From positions 1 through 7,221 of the forward strand of contig JAAXJP010000290.1 in assembly GCA_012269805.1 (NCBI GenBank): a DNA stretch of 7,221 nt, written 5' to 3'. How positions within the stretch are numbered: the stretch's first letter is position 1; each line of letters starts with the position of its first letter. The notes under the pieces are model-generated. The model did not search any database, was not told the origin of the DNA, and worked only from the letters and a program-made list of their open reading frames with translations. Both the position numbers and the translations under genes were made by a program. This stretch comes from Rubrivirga sp. (GTDB lineage: Bacteria; Bacteroidota; Rhodothermia; Rhodothermales; Rubricoccaceae). Of the stretch, positions 1-5,523 are shown in pieces.

Positions 1-662
1 GTCTCGCCCGCCTCGGCCGCGCGCTGGATGATGGCGTCCATCTGGCGCCCGCGCTCGTCCGCCCAGCGGCGCTGCCCGACGCCGAGGGCGAGCGCCCCGA
101 GCGCGCCGCCGACGATCAGCATGAGGCTCGTCGGGATGGCCTCGGGGTCGAACCCGGCGTTGATCGTCGAGAGGAACAGCGTGACGAGCCCGGTCAGCGC
201 GACGACGGCGGCCATGACCGTCCCCTGCACGCGGTCGTCGCGGCGCGTCTGGAGGTGGAGCCGGCTGCCCCCGTGGGCGGGCTCCAGCGACACGCGGAGG
301 TTCCCGTTGCGCCACTCGCGGACGCGGCCGCCCCCGGACACCTTGCCCTGCGCCGAGAACGTCCGCCGGGCGTCGCCGAGGACCTGTTCCCAGAGCGCGT
401 CGGACGGCGCGGCGGGGACGACGACGGTCCGCGAGACGCCGCGCGGGATCGGGCCGAGCGACGGGCGCGTGGTCTCGGGCTCGCCGAGGGCGACCGACCG
501 GGCCGCGGCCTCGACGAACTCGGGGTCGAGTCCGGCCTCGGCCCCGATGGCGCGGAGCTCGTCGAGCGACAGCCCGTCGGCGCGCGCGCCCACGGCGTGC
601 TGGCGCTCGGCGGCGCGGGAAAACACCTCGCGGGCCTCCTCCTCGGTAAACTGGCGGTCCAT
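1..662 (-). CDS. Two-TM membrane protein, paralog 3 of a tandem trio (C-terminus off the window)
   Basis: Function unknown. The first 220 residues are visible; the frame is open to base 1, so the C-terminus lies outside. Residues 4-57 form an N-terminal module (QFTEEEAREVFSRAAERQ, then GLSLDEL and AGLDPEFVEAAA) shared with the next two genes upstream. A central domain (about 78-140) carries the family REW motif (VREWRNGN, 114-121). Two hydrophobic segments follow at about 147-169 and 178-196, separated by a short loop with FDPE, then a charged stretch rich in Arg and Glu. The ATG is fixed by alignment to the paralogs and by the TGATG junction: its A is the last base of the upstream stop, so translation is probably coupled. 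Without a signal peptide, the N-terminal module is probably cytoplasmic. The gene model is solid; the role is open. Confidence 0.88.
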   Translation of the reverse strand, partial: MDRQFTEEEAREVFSRAAERQHAVGARADGLSLDELRAIGAEAGLDPEFVEAAARSVALGEPETTRPSLGPIPRGVSRTVVVPAAPSDALWEQVLGDARRTFSAQGKVSGGGRVREWRNGNLRVSLEPAHGGSRLHLQTRRDDRVQGTVMAAVVALTGLVTLFLSTINAGFDPEAIPTSLMLIVGGALGALALGVGQRRWADERGRQMDAIIQRAAEAGE

Positions 663-1474
663 CAGGTCCGGGTGCGGGTGCGGCCGGCGGCGTGGCCCGC
701 TGCGGGCGCGTCGTCGAGGGCATCGCCGAGGGCGTCGAGGGACAGGCGCGGCTCCTCCCGCCGGGCCGCCGAGGCGGACGGGGCCGCCTCAGGCTCAGCG
801 TCCCGGGCCACGAGCTCCAGCCGGTCGAGGAGCGCCTCGAACTGCCTGGCCTCGTGACGCTGCCACCCGCGGGCGCCGATCTGGACGCCACCGCCGAACA
901 CGAGACCCAGCCCCGCCATGATCCCGGCCGCGATCCACAACTCCGGGTCGACGCCGGCGACGGCCAGGACGGTGAACAGCACGGCCATCGCCGACTGGAT
1001 CGCCGAGGCGAGGGTGAGGCCGAACACGACCTCGCGGATCGAGCGCGTCAGCGTCAGGCGCGTGCCCTCGGCCACCGGCTCGGCCGTGAGCCGCGTGACG
1101 GTCCCGTTCTTCGTCCCCCCGTTGAGGACGGTCCACTCACGGAGCCGCCCGATCTGGCCGGCCATTCCGGGCTGGCCGAACTCGCGCCGAGCCTGGGCCA
1201 CCATCGACGCCCAGGCGTCCTCGCTGAGCGGCCCGTCGAGGAGCCGCGTGCGGACGACCTCGACGGGCGCGCCCAGGAGCGTCTTCTCGTCGTGGGGGGC
1301 GGCGTCGAGTTCGGCCGCGGCGACGGCCACGAGGCTCGGGTCGAGCCCGGCGGCACGGGCAGCCTCCTCGAGCTCCTCGAGCGACAGCCCCTCCGCGCCC
1401 GACGCCGCGCGCTGCCGGTCGGCGACGAGCGCGAAGATCCGTTGGGCCTCTTCCTCGGAGTAGCGGCGGGGCAT
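662..1474 (-). CDS. Two-TM membrane protein, paralog 2 of a tandem trio
   Basis: Predicted 270-residue membrane protein of unknown function. Residues 4-55 are the trio's N-terminal module (RYSEEEAQRIFALVADRQ, GLSLEELEEAARAAGLDPSLV), predicted helical. The central domain spans about 65-145, with an FGQPGMAGQIGRLREW stretch at 99-114. TM helices lie at about 149-173 and 179-200, followed by a cytoplasmic tail with a heptad-like segment (RQFEALLDRLELVARD, 210-225) and a disordered Ala/Arg/Glu-rich end. The frame is open much further upstream, but this ATG is chosen because MPRRYSEEEA aligns with the paralog starts and lies 2 nt after the stop of the preceding gene. No Shine-Dalgarno sequence is seen, so coupling to the upstream gene is likely. 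The stop shares one base with the next start. Confidence 0.9.
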   Translation of the reverse strand: MPRRYSEEEAQRIFALVADRQRAASGAEGLSLEELEEAARAAGLDPSLVAVAAAELDAAPHDEKTLLGAPVEVVRTRLLDGPLSEDAWASMVAQARREFGQPGMAGQIGRLREWTVLNGGTKNGTVTRLTAEPVAEGTRLTLTRSIREVVFGLTLASAIQSAMAVLFTVLAVAGVDPELWIAAGIMAGLGLVFGGGVQIGARGWQRHEARQFEALLDRLELVARDAEPEAAPSASAARREEPRLSLDALGDALDDAPAAGHAAGRTRTRT

Positions 1475-1476
1475 GG

Positions 1477-2292
1477 CTAGACGCGGACGCGGTGGGGGGA
1501 CGACGTGGAGCCGGACCCGTCCGCCTCGGTGTCGAGGTGGACGGGGTCGATGCGGCCGGCGCCGGACGGGACGGGCTCGAGCGACGCCGGCGCGGGCTCG
1601 GCGCGGGAGGCGAGGTCGATCCGGTCGAGGAGCGCCTCGAAACGGGCGGGCGTCCGACGGGCCGAGCCGCGGGCGGCCATCCACATCACGGCGTAGAGCG
1701 CGAGGGCCGCCAGGGCGATCCAGGACACCGCCAGGACCACGTTGCCGACCTTCTCCGCCGGCCCGAGGAAGGCGCCCATCGTCCCGAGCATGAGCGCGAC
1801 AAACCCGATTGTCCCGGCGAAGACGTACCCCATCATCTGGTGGGTGTTTGGGGCCTCGACCGTCACGAGGTCGCCGTCCGGCCGCTGCTCGACGGTCACG
1901 GTGTAGGCCGACGTCATGGAGGACGTGCTGCTCGTCGCTGTCCCCGTCGACCACTCGCGGCGCGTGCCGATCTGCTGAGCCGTCCCCCCCAGCTTGAACT
2001 CGGCCCGGACGAGGTCCACGACGCGCTCCCACTCGCGGTCGGAGATCCGGTCGGGCAACAGGCGCGAGCGGCGGATCCCGACGGGCACGCCGTGCCACGT
2101 CGCCCGGTGCCCGTCGCCGACGCGCTCGGAGGCGGCCTCGGCGCGGACGAGGGCGGGGTCGAGGCCCGCGCTCCGGGCGGCCTCCGTCAGTTCGTCGAGG
2201 GTCAGGCCGTCCTCGGCCGGCGCCGCGTGTTGGCGGCGCGCGGCGCGCTCGAAGATCCGGCGGGCCTCGTCGGCGGAGTAGCGGTCGGCCAT
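1477..2292 (-). CDS. Two-TM membrane protein, paralog 1 (first) of a tandem trio
   Basis: Predicted 271-residue membrane protein of unknown function, first gene of the three-paralog run. The N-terminal module covers residues 4-55 (RYSADEARRIFERAARRQ, GLTLDELTEAARSAGLDPALV). The central domain, about 66-147, includes the REW motif (112-114), here followed by a Ser/Thr-rich insert at 115-129 that the paralogs lack. TM helices lie at about 155-177 and 184-207. After the basic flank comes RFEALLDRIDLASR (217-230), matching the tail helix of paralog 2. The last 40 residues are Pro/Ser/Gly-rich and probably disordered. ATG is the only start that keeps the module at the N-terminus. An 83-bp gap separates it from the reductase upstream, so the trio may have its own promoter, although nothing convincing is visible there. 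Confidence 0.9.
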   Translation of the reverse strand: MADRYSADEARRIFERAARRQHAAPAEDGLTLDELTEAARSAGLDPALVRAEAASERVGDGHRATWHGVPVGIRRSRLLPDRISDREWERVVDLVRAEFKLGGTAQQIGTRREWSTGTATSSTSSMTSAYTVTVEQRPDGDLVTVEAPNTHQMMGYVFAGTIGFVALMLGTMGAFLGPAEKVGNVVLAVSWIALAALALYAVMWMAARGSARRTPARFEALLDRIDLASRAEPAPASLEPVPSGAGRIDPVHLDTEADGSGSTSSPHRVRV

Positions 2293-2295
2293 GGG

Positions 2296-2310
2296 GGTCA
2301 GGGCGTGACC
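2296..2310. promoter_or_regulatory. Short inverted repeat just upstream of the paralog trio
   Basis: GGTCA, a 5-nt spacer and TGACC form a perfect 5-bp inverted repeat. It begins 3 nt before the ATG of the first trio gene, inside the 83-bp gap (2293-2375) after the reductase. It could be an operator half-site pair or an RNA hairpin over the ribosome entry site. It is short enough to be chance in GC-rich DNA. The rest of the gap holds an 8-bp palindrome (GGTGCACC, 2336-2343) and a G7 run (2369-2375) beside the reductase stop. I see no clear -35/-10 pair or U-tailed terminator. Confidence 0.2.
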
Positions 2311-2375
2311 GAACCTACGGACCCCACCAGCCGATGGTGCACCCCGAATCCGTCCCCGACCTCCCGCTGGGGGGG

Positions 2376-3149
2376 CTACCGGACGTACGAAGCCGCGTTC
2401 ACGTCGACCGTCGTGCCCGTCGCGTGGTCGGCGAGGCCGGAGGCGAGAAAGACGACCGTCGGGGCCACGTCCTCCGCCTCGGTAAGCCGGTCGAGCGCGA
2501 TCCCGCGCGCAGCGGCGGCCTCCCCGTTCGCCTCGATAAAGGGCGCGGCCATGTCGGTCCGCGTAAAGCCCGGCGCGACGCCGAACGCGGCCAGCCCGCC
2601 GCCGGCCCGCGCCAGCGACTTCGTGAGCGCGACCACGCCGCCCTTCGACGCGGCGTAGGCCAGGTATTCGGGGTCGTCGCCGCGGAAAGCGGCCCGGCTG
2701 GAGACGGTGACGAGGCGGACGGACACGCCCTCCTCCCCGGCCTGACGGCGGTCGCGGGCGTGGCGAGCGGCGGCCCTCCCGAGCTCAGCGACGGAGCGGA
2801 GGTTGACGGCCATCGTCCGGTCCCACGCCGCGAGCCAGGCGTCGAGCGGCGCATCGAGCGGCGCCTCCTCGAACGTGCCCGCGTTCGCGATCACCACGTC
2901 GACTCGACCGTACGCCCCGAGCGCGGCGTCGAACAGGCCCTGGCCGGCGCCGGGCGCCTCAAGGTCGGCCCCGAACGGGCGGCTGTGGTTGCCGGCCGCC
3001 TCGGCCACGGCCTCGGCCTTCTCACGGCTCCGCCCGTAGTGGACGCCAACCGTAGCGCCGGCGGCGGCGAGCCGCTCGGCCACGGCCCGGCCGATCCCCC
3101 GACTGGCGCCCGTTACGAGCGCGACGCGGCCTCCGAGGTCGATCGTCAC
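2376..3149 (-). CDS. Short-chain dehydrogenase/reductase (FabG-like SDR)
   Basis: A 257-residue classical SDR, probably a cytosolic NADP(H)-dependent oxidoreductase; the substrate cannot be read from sequence. The cofactor motif TGASRGIG is at 13-20, with Arg17 and the GRSR stretch (39-42) after beta-2 favouring NADPH. The ADLE adenine contact is at 61-64, IANAG at 87-91 and the tetrad Asn at 116 (VNLRS). Ser151 precedes YAASK, giving Tyr165 and Lys169; the Ser-to-Tyr spacing is 14, one more than in Escherichia coli FabG. PGFTRTDM follows at 193-200, and the C-terminus ends in the usual VDVN strand. The start is GTG: its GTGA overlaps the upstream lipocalin-like stop by 4 nt and places the first beta strand at residues 8-12. 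An ATG further upstream would add unrelated sequence. The overlap implies co-translation with that exported protein. It could be a 3-oxoacyl-ACP reductase or another alcohol/ketone reductase. Confidence 0.93.
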   Translation of the reverse strand: MTIDLGGRVALVTGASRGIGRAVAERLAAAGATVGVHYGRSREKAEAVAEAAGNHSRPFGADLEAPGAGQGLFDAALGAYGRVDVVIANAGTFEEAPLDAPLDAWLAAWDRTMAVNLRSVAELGRAAARHARDRRQAGEEGVSVRLVTVSSRAAFRGDDPEYLAYAASKGGVVALTKSLARAGGGLAAFGVAPGFTRTDMAAPFIEANGEAAAARGIALDRLTEAEDVAPTVVFLASGLADHATGTTVDVNAASYVR

Positions 3150-3553
3150 GAGCGGGCGCGCACCAGGCGGACGACGAGCCCGTCGGTCGTCGTCATCTCG
3201 AGGCGACCGTCGGTCAAGAACCGGTAACCTACCGGGTCGTCGCCCTCGACGAGGATCTGACCGTCCTCGGTGTCGAACGAGAACGTCCGCTCGTGCGAGA
3301 GCGGGTCGAGGTCCTGAACCATCTCCATCTCGACGCGCGCGGTGCCCTCGGCGCGGAAGGCGCAGGTCATGTCCTCGACCTCGACATCCATCTCCCCGAG
3401 GCGGCCGGTCTCGACGACCTCCTCGAGCGTCCACTCCCCGACGAGCGCGGAGTCGACGGCCTGCGCCTCGGTTACGGGCGGCGCGGTGGGCTCGGGGTCG
3501 GACTGGGCGGCGGCCGGGACGGCCAGGACGGCGGCGAGCAGGAGCGTGCGCAT
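3146..3553 (-). CDS. Exported single-domain lipocalin-like protein
   Basis: A 135-residue secreted protein of unknown ligand. Residues 1-16 are a Sec signal peptide (MRTLLLAAVLAVPAAA, likely cleavage before Gln17). There is no lipobox, so it is probably periplasmic. After a short Pro-rich linker, VGEWTLEEVV (38-47) matches the first-strand G-x-W motif of lipocalin-like domains. The rest alternates short polar beta strands and ends in a strand, GLVVRLVRARS, that resembles the ends of the two neighbouring lipocalin-like products. A single Cys (64) sits in the barrel. The ATG is chosen for the signal peptide. Its stop lies inside the GTGA that starts the reductase, so the two are one transcriptional unit. 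Family assignment rests on pattern and length, not on a search. Confidence 0.83.
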   Translation of the reverse strand: MRTLLLAAVLAVPAAAQSDPEPTAPPVTEAQAVDSALVGEWTLEEVVETGRLGEMDVEVEDMTCAFRAEGTARVEMEMVQDLDPLSHERTFSFDTEDGQILVEGDDPVGYRFLTDGRLEMTTTDGLVVRLVRARS

Positions 3554-3572
3554 GGTCTCGGGGTGGATCGGG

Positions 3573-3603
3573 GTACGAACGGGGGCCCCGGGGGGCTTCG
3601 TGC
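3573..3603. repeat. GC-rich inverted repeat between two lipocalin-like genes
   Basis: GTACGAA pairs with TTCGTGC (7 bp including one G-U) around a 17-nt centre made only of G and C runs, which itself holds a GGGGCCCC palindrome. It fills most of the 53-bp gap between the two-domain gene's stop and the next start. No T-run follows on the minus strand, so it is not a standard intrinsic terminator. It may act in mRNA stability or partial termination, or be fortuitous. Confidence 0.35.
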
Positions 3604-3606
3604 GGA

Positions 3607-4266
3607 CTAGTCGGCCATTCGTGACAAAATCGTCCGCTCGCCGTCGGCCTCGACGACGAGCTGGCGGCGACCCGCGTCGTCGCGGGCGAACGTGTAGCGG
3701 GCGGGGTCGTCGCCCAGGAGGACGTACGGGCCGGCGACGACGTACTCCCCATCGTCGCGGTCGTCGCCGCGGCGGATGTCGGCGCGGCCGCCGGGTCCGA
3801 ACCGGACGGCGAACGGCTCGCCATCGCGCACGCCCTCCCACGCGCCGAGAAGGTCGGGGTCGAGAGCCAGCGCGGGGTCCGCCTCGCGGAGGAGCAGGAC
3901 GATCCCGGTCTCGAGATCGGCCACGGTCAGGAGCGTCCGGTCGCGGGCGACCTCGAGGACCGTCACGTCGCCGCGGTCGCGGAGGACGAGTTGGCCGGCC
4001 GAGGCGACGTACCGCCCGCCCTGGAAGCGGCCGATGAGCTCAGCGTCGTCGGGGTCGAGGAAGACGTAGACCGCGTCGAGCTCGTCCGGGGTGAACGTGA
4101 GGCGCGCGAAGACGAGGTTGTCGTCGTACGGCACGTTCTCGGCCGCGACAAGCTCCCACGTGCCGACGACATCGGGCGCCTCCGGCTCGACCGGCGGCGG
4201 GAGCACCTGCCCCGCGGCAGACGTCGCCCACAGGGCGAGGAGGAACGGGAGGACGCGGAGGGACAC
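3607..4266 (-). CDS. Exported protein with two tandem lipocalin-like domains
   Basis: A 219-residue secreted protein; ligand unknown. With the GTG at 4266 the N-terminus is a clean signal peptide (MSLRVLPFLLALWATSAAG, cleavage about 19/20), which is why that start is preferred. A TTG at 4284 in the same frame is possible, and no ATG gives a signal peptide in frame. Domain 1 (about 34-130) opens with VGTWELVAAE and closes with GIVLLLREAD. Domain 2 (about 139-219) opens with LGAWEGVRDG and closes with GERTILSRMAD, so the protein is an internal duplication of the unit seen singly in the next gene. There are no cysteines, so no lipid anchor or disulfide. The frame stays open upstream into the neighbouring broken gene, but the internal signal peptide marks a separate start. 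The next gene follows after 53 bp. Confidence 0.82.
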   Translation of the reverse strand: MSLRVLPFLLALWATSAAGQVLPPPVEPEAPDVVGTWELVAAENVPYDDNLVFARLTFTPDELDAVYVFLDPDDAELIGRFQGGRYVASAGQLVLRDRGDVTVLEVARDRTLLTVADLETGIVLLLREADPALALDPDLLGAWEGVRDGEPFAVRFGPGGRADIRRGDDRDDGEYVVAGPYVLLGDDPARYTFARDDAGRRQLVVEADGERTILSRMAD

Positions 4267-4316
4267 GGCAGCGAGGAGGGGCAACCCATTCGACGCCGCC
4301 GCCGGCCGCGCGGTTC

Positions 4317-4781
4317 TTACGCGTCCGCACGACGGAGGAGGGCCCGTGCCCCCCCGCCGCCCGTGGAACGTCAGAATGAGCCGATCACCCTCGATGGTGT
4401 ACGCTCCGTACCTCGCCTCCATCACGCCCTCTTCCGAACGCGGGTCACACGCCTGAAAGTCTCGGATGATCGCCGGCTCCGCGTCCGGTATCCGCCGCGA
4501 CCGGTCGACGTCGACGAGGTAGCAGTCGAGCGTGACTCGCCGCGTCACGACCTCGCCCGATGGGAGCCGGACCGAGTCCGACTGGGTCACCCGGTCGCCC
4601 TCGACTTCGAGGGCAGCGCGAGGACGTCCACCGCCGTGCCTACGTCCCACTCGACCATCTCCCACGCGCCGGCGAGGTCGTCTGCGAGAGGGCGGGCGTC
4701 CGGTGGACGCTCGGCCGTTCCCTGCCCCCGCACAGGCATGGAGGCGACCGCAAAGAGGACTCCGAGCAGAAAGGCGCGCAT
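4317..4781 (-). pseudogene. Exported lipocalin-like gene broken by two compensating frameshifts
   Basis: ATG at 4781 starts a signal peptide (MRAFLLGVLFAVASMPVRG) followed by AGAWEMVEWDVGTAVDVLA, the G-x-W first strand of the local lipocalin-like family. That frame then hits TGA at 4587-4589. The family-like sequence continues in another frame (ALEVEGDRVTQSDSVRL through YTIEGDRLILTFHG), as if one base were missing at about 4608-4622. At a G7 run (4349-4355) the frame must shift back, as if one base were extra, to give RALLRRADA and TAA (4317-4319). The ends are in the same original frame. The repaired product is about 154 residues. Codon use stays strongly GC3-biased in all three segments, so the damage is recent or a sequencing error. 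As read, only a 64-residue truncated product starts here. Confidence 0.78.
4349..4355. repeat. G7/C7 homopolymer at a frameshift site
   Basis: Seven C on the plus strand (G7 in the mRNA sense) lie exactly where the broken lipocalin-like gene must return to its original frame. With six G the frame would read into RALLRRADA and a stop. With seven it stays open into the next lipocalin-like gene. It could be a sequencing slip, a true slippage mutation or a phase-variable tract. Confidence 0.6.
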
Positions 4782-4789
4782 CGATGCCA

Positions 4790-4807
4790 GTGTTCACACT
4801 CGAACAC
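4790..4807. promoter_or_regulatory. Inverted repeat upstream of the broken lipocalin-like gene
   Basis: GTGTTC, a 6-nt spacer and GAACAC form a perfect 6-bp inverted repeat in the 55-bp gap between the DUF2480 stop and the next start (9 nt before it). It lies in the locally most AT-rich part of the gap. It fits an operator or a small hairpin. There is no T-tail for an intrinsic terminator. Confidence 0.35.
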
Positions 4808-4836
4808 GACACAACAACCTCCACGTGCCCGCAGGG

Positions 4837-5451
4837 CTATCGTGGAGGACCTGCCGGCTTCGTCGCTTTCGGAGGTCCGGCCGGCTTCGCCGTCGGCAGC
4901 CCGGCCGGCTTGACGCCCGCGGGCTTCGCCGCCGCGCGCCCCGCGGGCGCCGCCGACGGCTTCCGCCAGACGGGCACGGCCGAGCACGCCTCCCCGTACA
5001 TGATCTTCGACGCGACGCCCTGGAGCCGGCGCGTCGCCTGCACGAAGGCGTCGAGCGGGACGAGGTCGTTGCCGCAGCCCTTGAGCACGACCGGCTTGCC
5101 TTCGTACTGCGACCAGTCGAGGTCGCGGAGCGCCGCCATCAGCCCGGCCTGACGGACCTCGGCGGGCGTCCCGGCCGCGACCGAGCCCGCGACCCCGTCG
5201 AGGCGGGCGGCCACGAGCATGTAGGCCCACGTCGGGACGAGCGCGTCGGCCGAGCAGAACACGGCGACGTCGGCGCCCTCGTACAGGCTCCAGTCGGTCT
5301 CCTTGAGCGACTGGCGGAACTCGCGCTCGCGGAGGACTAGGCCGCGGTAGAGGTGCGGCTCGAGGTCGAACGCGGCGGGCGCGGGCGGGGCGAGCGCGGC
5401 GAGGTCGAGCGTCTCGATGGCGCTCTCGGCGACGCGGTTCGTGATCTCCAT
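4837..5451 (-). CDS. DUF2480 family protein with a KPAG-rich C-terminal tail
   Basis: A 204-residue protein I recognise as DUF2480, a family of unknown function typical of Bacteroidota. The start MEITNRVAESAIETLDL matches the usual N-terminus, followed by RGLVLREREFR (36-46) and CSADALVPTWAYML (66-79). Residues 53-94 and 112-153 align without gaps (DWSLYEG/DWSQYEG, LVP, RL, GVA), so the core is a duplicated unit. Three cysteines (66, 126, 156) lie at conserved-looking motifs, including GEACSAVPV. The usual core ends near 163. The last 40 residues are an Ala/Pro/Lys-rich tail with four KPAG units, absent from typical members as I recall them, and probably disordered. There is no signal peptide, so it is cytosolic. 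It lies 72 bp after a cysteine desulfurase; a role in Fe-S or sulfur handling is inference from that context. Confidence 0.93.
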   Translation of the reverse strand: MEITNRVAESAIETLDLAALAPPAPAAFDLEPHLYRGLVLREREFRQSLKETDWSLYEGADVAVFCSADALVPTWAYMLVAARLDGVAGSVAAGTPAEVRQAGLMAALRDLDWSQYEGKPVVLKGCGNDLVPLDAFVQATRRLQGVASKIMYGEACSAVPVWRKPSAAPAGRAAAKPAGVKPAGLPTAKPAGPPKATKPAGPPR

Positions 5452-5490
5452 AGGGGGTACGGGTTCGGCGAGGTGGGGCCGGCGCGGGCC

Positions 5491-5512
5491 CTCGGGTCTC
5501 TGAGCCCCCGAG
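5491..5512. terminator. Possible weak hairpin after the cysteine desulfurase
   Basis: CTCGGG, a 10-nt loop and CCCGAG form a 6-bp stem about 12 bp past the desulfurase stop, flanked by further G/C runs that could lengthen it with mismatches. No U-tract follows on the minus strand, so it may attenuate or stabilise rather than terminate. The DUF2480 gene beyond it could still be on the same transcript. Confidence 0.3.
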
Positions 5513-5523
5513 CCCCGGCCCTC

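Noticed and set aside
1475..2098. Upstream extension of paralog 2 to 2098
   Set aside because: It would overlap paralog 1 almost entirely and add Arg-rich sequence. The ATG at 1474 matches both sister genes.
2360..2376. Terminator after the SDR
   Set aside because: CCTCCC/GGGGGG pairs only with a G-U on the plus-strand RNA. On the transcribed minus strand the stem has a mismatch and no U-tail.
692..2658. Plus-strand open frames opposite the paralog trio (692-1480, 1492-2658)
   Set aside because: The minus-strand frames show mutually homologous proteins; the plus-strand translations do not resemble each other or any family.
2334..3227. Long plus-strand open frame opposite the SDR
   Set aside because: It is antisense to a gene with complete SDR motifs. 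Composition is low-complexity Arg/Gly/Ala, typical of shadow frames in GC-rich DNA.
4608..4622. Programmed ribosomal frameshifting in the broken lipocalin-like gene
   Set aside because: There is no slippery heptamer or Shine-Dalgarno-like stimulator at the first site, and two opposite shifts would be required in a 154-residue protein.
4267..4824. A single fused gene running from 4824 to 3607
   Set aside because: The first part is junk before the frameshift site, and a clear internal signal peptide at 4266 marks a new gene. It is treated as a frameshift artefact.
3991..5340. 449-codon plus-strand open frame
   Set aside because: It spans several well-supported minus-strand genes with signal peptides and family motifs, and its translation is Arg-rich with no recognisable domain.
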